8,556 bases of DNA from contig JAURXW010000499.1 of NCBI GenBank assembly GCA_030654205.1, forward strand, positions 1 to 8,556. Direction: 5' to 3'. This document shows positions 6,540-8,556 of the stretch, one piece after another. Position 1 is the stretch's first letter. Each line of letters starts with the position of its first letter. A program made the translations under genes and the position numbers. Source of the DNA: Bacteriovorax sp. Its GTDB lineage: Bacteria; Bdellovibrionota; Bacteriovoracia; Bacteriovoracales; Bacteriovoracaceae. A model generated the notes under the pieces. It saw only the letters and a program-made list of their open reading frames with translations. It searched no databases and was not told where the DNA came from.

Positions 6540-6919
6540 TCAACCCTAAACAGTGCGAATTTTAAATAGCGTAACTCTTCCATTGCAATCGGATAAGGAT
6601 GATCAAAAGGCTGTCCTCCAAAATACACAAGAGTGCCGCGTTTTCTATTTTTTGAAAATGATTCTCGACAAATTTCTAAAAATTTATCGGTACTTATATG
6701 GCTTGAGCACGAGCTTGCGGCAAACATGCCATTGGGATTAACCAATTTTAGCGATTGAGAAAAAATTTTAATATATGCCTCTACTGCCGTTTCAACTGAT
6801 TTTTGATTAGGAGCAAAGCTAGGTGGATCTGTGATAACCATGTCCCATTTTGATTTGCCTTTTATACGTTCATCAATAAATTCAAAAGCATCTTGAGCAT
6901 TGGCCTCATGCTTATTTTT
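6536..6919 (-). pseudogene. C-terminal part of the interrupted RlmI-type methyltransferase
   Basis: It continues directly after the TAA in the same frame. It carries DPPSF, a KLVNPNG strand and the SSCSS motif expected around the catalytic Cys, and ends in RYLKFALFRVD as a normal family C-terminus would. The first internal ATG (6839-6841) begins at MVITDPPSF, in the middle of a beta strand, with no Shine-Dalgarno sequence, so independent translation of a folded protein is unlikely. Its stop shares the TTAA at 6536-6539 with the convergent lipoprotein stop. Confidence 0.6.
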
Positions 6920-7762
6920 TTAATTATTCACTTCTAACTTTCTTCCGGCCGCCAATGTCGCGGCCTTGGCGATATCAACACTTGTGACCTCACGAGCTCC
7001 ACCTTTGGCGGCAAAGACTGAGAAGCCTGCAGTATAACTAAAGAGGTTCAAAACACTTTTTTGATTTGATAATTGTCCAATTAGTTTTCGATTATCTCGT
7101 TGATCTAGGAAAAAACCCGTCTTAGCTGCATCCCTAATATTAGTGGCAAAGAGACTTCCATTTTCTTTAAATATTACTTCCTCTTTGAGATGTCCTAAAA
7201 TATCAATTCCTTTTACTTCATCGTCATTTCTTCTTTTGTAATAAACCGTTTTGAGATGAGGAAAATCACTCACTAGTTTTGCAGCAATTCCCTGGTGATT
7301 CCAAAATTTTTCAACAGCTTCATGATCATGCTTAATAACGGCCGTATCATCGTAAATATCAATAATAAGCCCAGGCATTCCATCACCTTCACCATTGATC
7401 AATCTAAAACTATTGGTGAACTCATTGGCAAAATTTTTTCTTATTTCAATAGCTTTTTTCCACTGAAGCTCGCTCCAAAGGTTAATGGTATAAAAAAGAT
7501 TATTATTTCTAACAAATGGCTCTTCTCCAAGACATAAAACTCTGAAGCGAAGCTGGGTATCAGGTTGTACAATTCCAAAAGCTAAAATTTCATTTCTAGA
7601 TTTTAAAATTGAAAATCCTTCATGATGGCGCTCTTTTTGATCAAAACAATCAGCAAAAATCCAACGGTGACCACGCTTTAAATGCTTACTAACATCTCGG
7701 ATTAGATTAATTTCAGGAATTTTCCCTTCAGGAAAATTAATTAAAGGAATTGTCTCGTTCAT
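6920..7762 (-). CDS. N-terminal part of the interrupted RlmI-type methyltransferase (280 residues)
   Basis: This is what would be translated without readthrough. It has the PUA-like domain, the central domain and the SAM-binding motif I, but it ends just after the second Rossmann strand. It therefore lacks DPPSF and the catalytic Cys, and should not be active as a methyltransferase. It might still bind RNA or SAM. Confidence 0.6.
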   Translation of the reverse strand: MNETIPLINFPEGKIPEINLIRDVSKHLKRGHRWIFADCFDQKERHHEGFSILKSRNEILAFGIVQPDTQLRFRVLCLGEEPFVRNNNLFYTINLWSELQWKKAIEIRKNFANEFTNSFRLINGEGDGMPGLIIDIYDDTAVIKHDHEAVEKFWNHQGIAAKLVSDFPHLKTVYYKRRNDDEVKGIDILGHLKEEVIFKENGSLFATNIRDAAKTGFFLDQRDNRKLIGQLSNQKSVLNLFSYTAGFSVFAAKGGAREVTSVDIAKAATLAAGRKLEVNN

Positions 7763-7764
7763 TT

Positions 7765-8556
7765 TTATGCTACTTGTTTTAAGGAAGGCATCTGCTCAAT
7801 TGGCAATTCTATAACAAATCGAGTATGCTGACATTTTTGATCATACCAGATTTTTCCAGAATGTTCTTCAACAAAAGCCTGTGAAATAGATAGGCCCAAG
7901 CCTGTTGCTTTAGCCAATACTTTTGTAGTAAACAAAGGAATCATTATTTTTTCAGCTATCTCCGAAGAAATTCCAGGTCCACTATCAGTAATTTCTATTC
8001 TGATATTATTTCCAAACAATGCAGTATCTACCTGAATCCATGGATTCTCGCTCCCCACAATTGCCTCAAAAGAATTGTTAAGCAGACTAACTAAAACTTG
8101 GGTTATTTGAGTATTACGGCATTCAAAAATTGCTTCTAAATCGCCACTTAAATTAATTTTAATATTATGACTTAGAAACCGCTCATGAAAAAATGAAAGT
8201 GCCTCATCAATAACGGAATTAATTTGAACATGGATAAATGGATCATCTGATGTTTCACGAGTAATTGAATGTAGTCCTTTTACTATTTTTTCTATTCTTA
8301 TGACAGATCGATCAAGTCTAGCAGTATAAATTTTTAATTTTTCTGTATTTGTGCTTTCTTGATCCATGATTCGATTCATTTGATGAACACTGCCTAAAAT
8401 AACGGCGAGAGGTCCATTAATTTCGTGCGATATATTTTTTGCCATTTCCCCTAGGGAAGCACATTTTAAAGAATTTAGTGCATTCGTTCTTTGGTTTTGA
8501 ATTTCCTCTTCACTTTCTTTTTTTAACATGGCCGATCGATCTCTTTCGATGGCCAA
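7765..8556 (-). CDS. Sensor histidine kinase, C-terminal transmitter part (N-terminus beyond the right edge)
   Basis: A two-component sensor kinase fragment of 264 codons including the stop; the frame is open to the right edge and no true start is visible. Numbering from the edge, residues 3-31 are a charged coiled-coil linker. The HisKA H-box has H44 in SLGEMAKNISHEINGPL, followed by the second dimerisation helix. The HATPase domain shows the N-box LLNNSFEAI (N161), the G1 box DSGPGI (191-196), the F-box PLFTTK (207-212) and the G2 box TGLGLS (218-223). All residues needed for autophosphorylation are present, and no receiver domain follows the kinase core. The sensing domain, any membrane segments and the partner response regulator lie outside the window. 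The methyltransferase gene starts 2 bp after the TAA stop, so the two are probably co-transcribed, without an obvious functional link. Confidence 0.93.
   Translation of the reverse strand: MAIERDRSAMLKKESEEEIQNQRTNALNSLKCASLGEMAKNISHEINGPLAVILGSVHQMNRIMDQESTNTEKLKIYTARLDRSVIRIEKIVKGLHSITRETSDDPFIHVQINSVIDEALSFFHERFLSHNIKINLSGDLEAIFECRNTQITQVLVSLLNNSFEAIVGSENPWIQVDTALFGNNIRIEITDSGPGISSEIAEKIMIPLFTTKVLAKATGLGLSISQAFVEEHSGKIWYDQKCQHTRFVIELPIEQMPSLKQVA

Larger units (their letters stand above)
6536..7762 (-). pseudogene. rlmI: RlmI/RlmK-type 23S rRNA (cytosine-5) methyltransferase interrupted by one in-frame TAA
   Basis: Read through, this is 408 codons, near the 396 residues of E. coli RlmI. 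An N-terminal PUA-like domain (about 17-80) is followed by the central RLINGEGDGMPGLIID segment (120-135), then the Rossmann methyltransferase with GFFLDQRDNR (216-225), motif I VLNLFSYTAGFSVFAA (237-252) and TSVDIAKAA (260-268). Codon 281 is TAA (6920-6922). The same frame then continues with DAFEFI, DPPSF (312-316) and SSCSS, where C352 is the expected catalytic Cys. The family methylates 23S rRNA C1962 using SAM. Because both halves share one frame, a single base change (for example TTA to TAA) explains the break and a simple indel does not. It starts 2 bp after the histidine kinase stop, without a clear Shine-Dalgarno sequence. It is either a recent pseudogene, a sequence error or a readthrough site; the exact family member is less sure than the family. 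Confidence 0.75.

Noticed and set aside
6553..6741. 62-codon plus-strand ORF
   Set aside because: It is antisense to the C-terminal half of the methyltransferase, where DPPSF and SSCSS mark the real frame.
7295..7537. 80-codon plus-strand ORF
   Set aside because: It is antisense to the central domain of the methyltransferase, with no independent support.
8554..8556. TTG at the right edge as the start of the histidine kinase
   Set aside because: The frame simply runs to the edge and begins inside a coiled-coil linker; sensor kinases need an upstream input domain, so the gene is treated as truncated by the window.

Overview
The window is 8.6 kb of gene-dense, AT-rich bacterial DNA (roughly one third G+C by eye). 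It has eight recognisable genes, almost no intergenic space, no RNA genes, no CRISPR and no insertion sequences. The genes suggest a Gram-negative, proteobacteria-like heterotroph: an AcnA-type aconitase, a LysR regulator, a YbaN-like inner-membrane protein, an exported lipoprotein and an RlmI-type rRNA methyltransferase. Low G+C and divergent family members would fit the Bdellovibrionota/Bacteriovoracales, but this is a guess from general impression and no marker gene proves it.

Left part (1-3376). The first 649 codons of aconitate hydratase run leftward off the edge. A 202-bp divergent intergenic region follows, with a good acnA promoter and a TTATC-C-GATAA palindrome placed where a LysR activator would sit. 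A LysR-type regulator then runs rightward, followed after 6 bp by a YbaN (DUF454) membrane protein. The layout suggests that the regulator controls aconitase.

Middle part (3380-6539). A leftward two-gene operon encodes a very divergent SelO/YdiU-family pseudokinase (protein AMPylase fold) and an S51-family serine peptidase, joined by an ATGA overlap. The SelO-like protein keeps the Asp-Asn, DYG and paired-Arg features of the family, but appears to have lost the Lys-Glu pair and gained a Cys-containing insertion. This pair is the most likely place for undescribed biology. Divergent to it, across 77 bp, is a DUF2799 lipoprotein gene. Its strong Shine-Dalgarno sequence lies in a small inverted repeat and is fused to a TATAAT box.

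Right part (6536-8556). A leftward pair consists of the C-terminal part of a sensor histidine kinase (its start lies beyond the right edge) and, 2 bp later, an RlmI-type rRNA methyltransferase. The methyltransferase is interrupted by a single in-frame TAA, with the rest of the protein continuing in the same frame. It is either a fresh pseudogene, a sequencing error or a readthrough site.

Across the whole window the tetramer GGCC is strikingly common (32 by hand count) compared with the other all-G/C palindromic tetramers. All alignments to named proteins were made from memory, without a database search.
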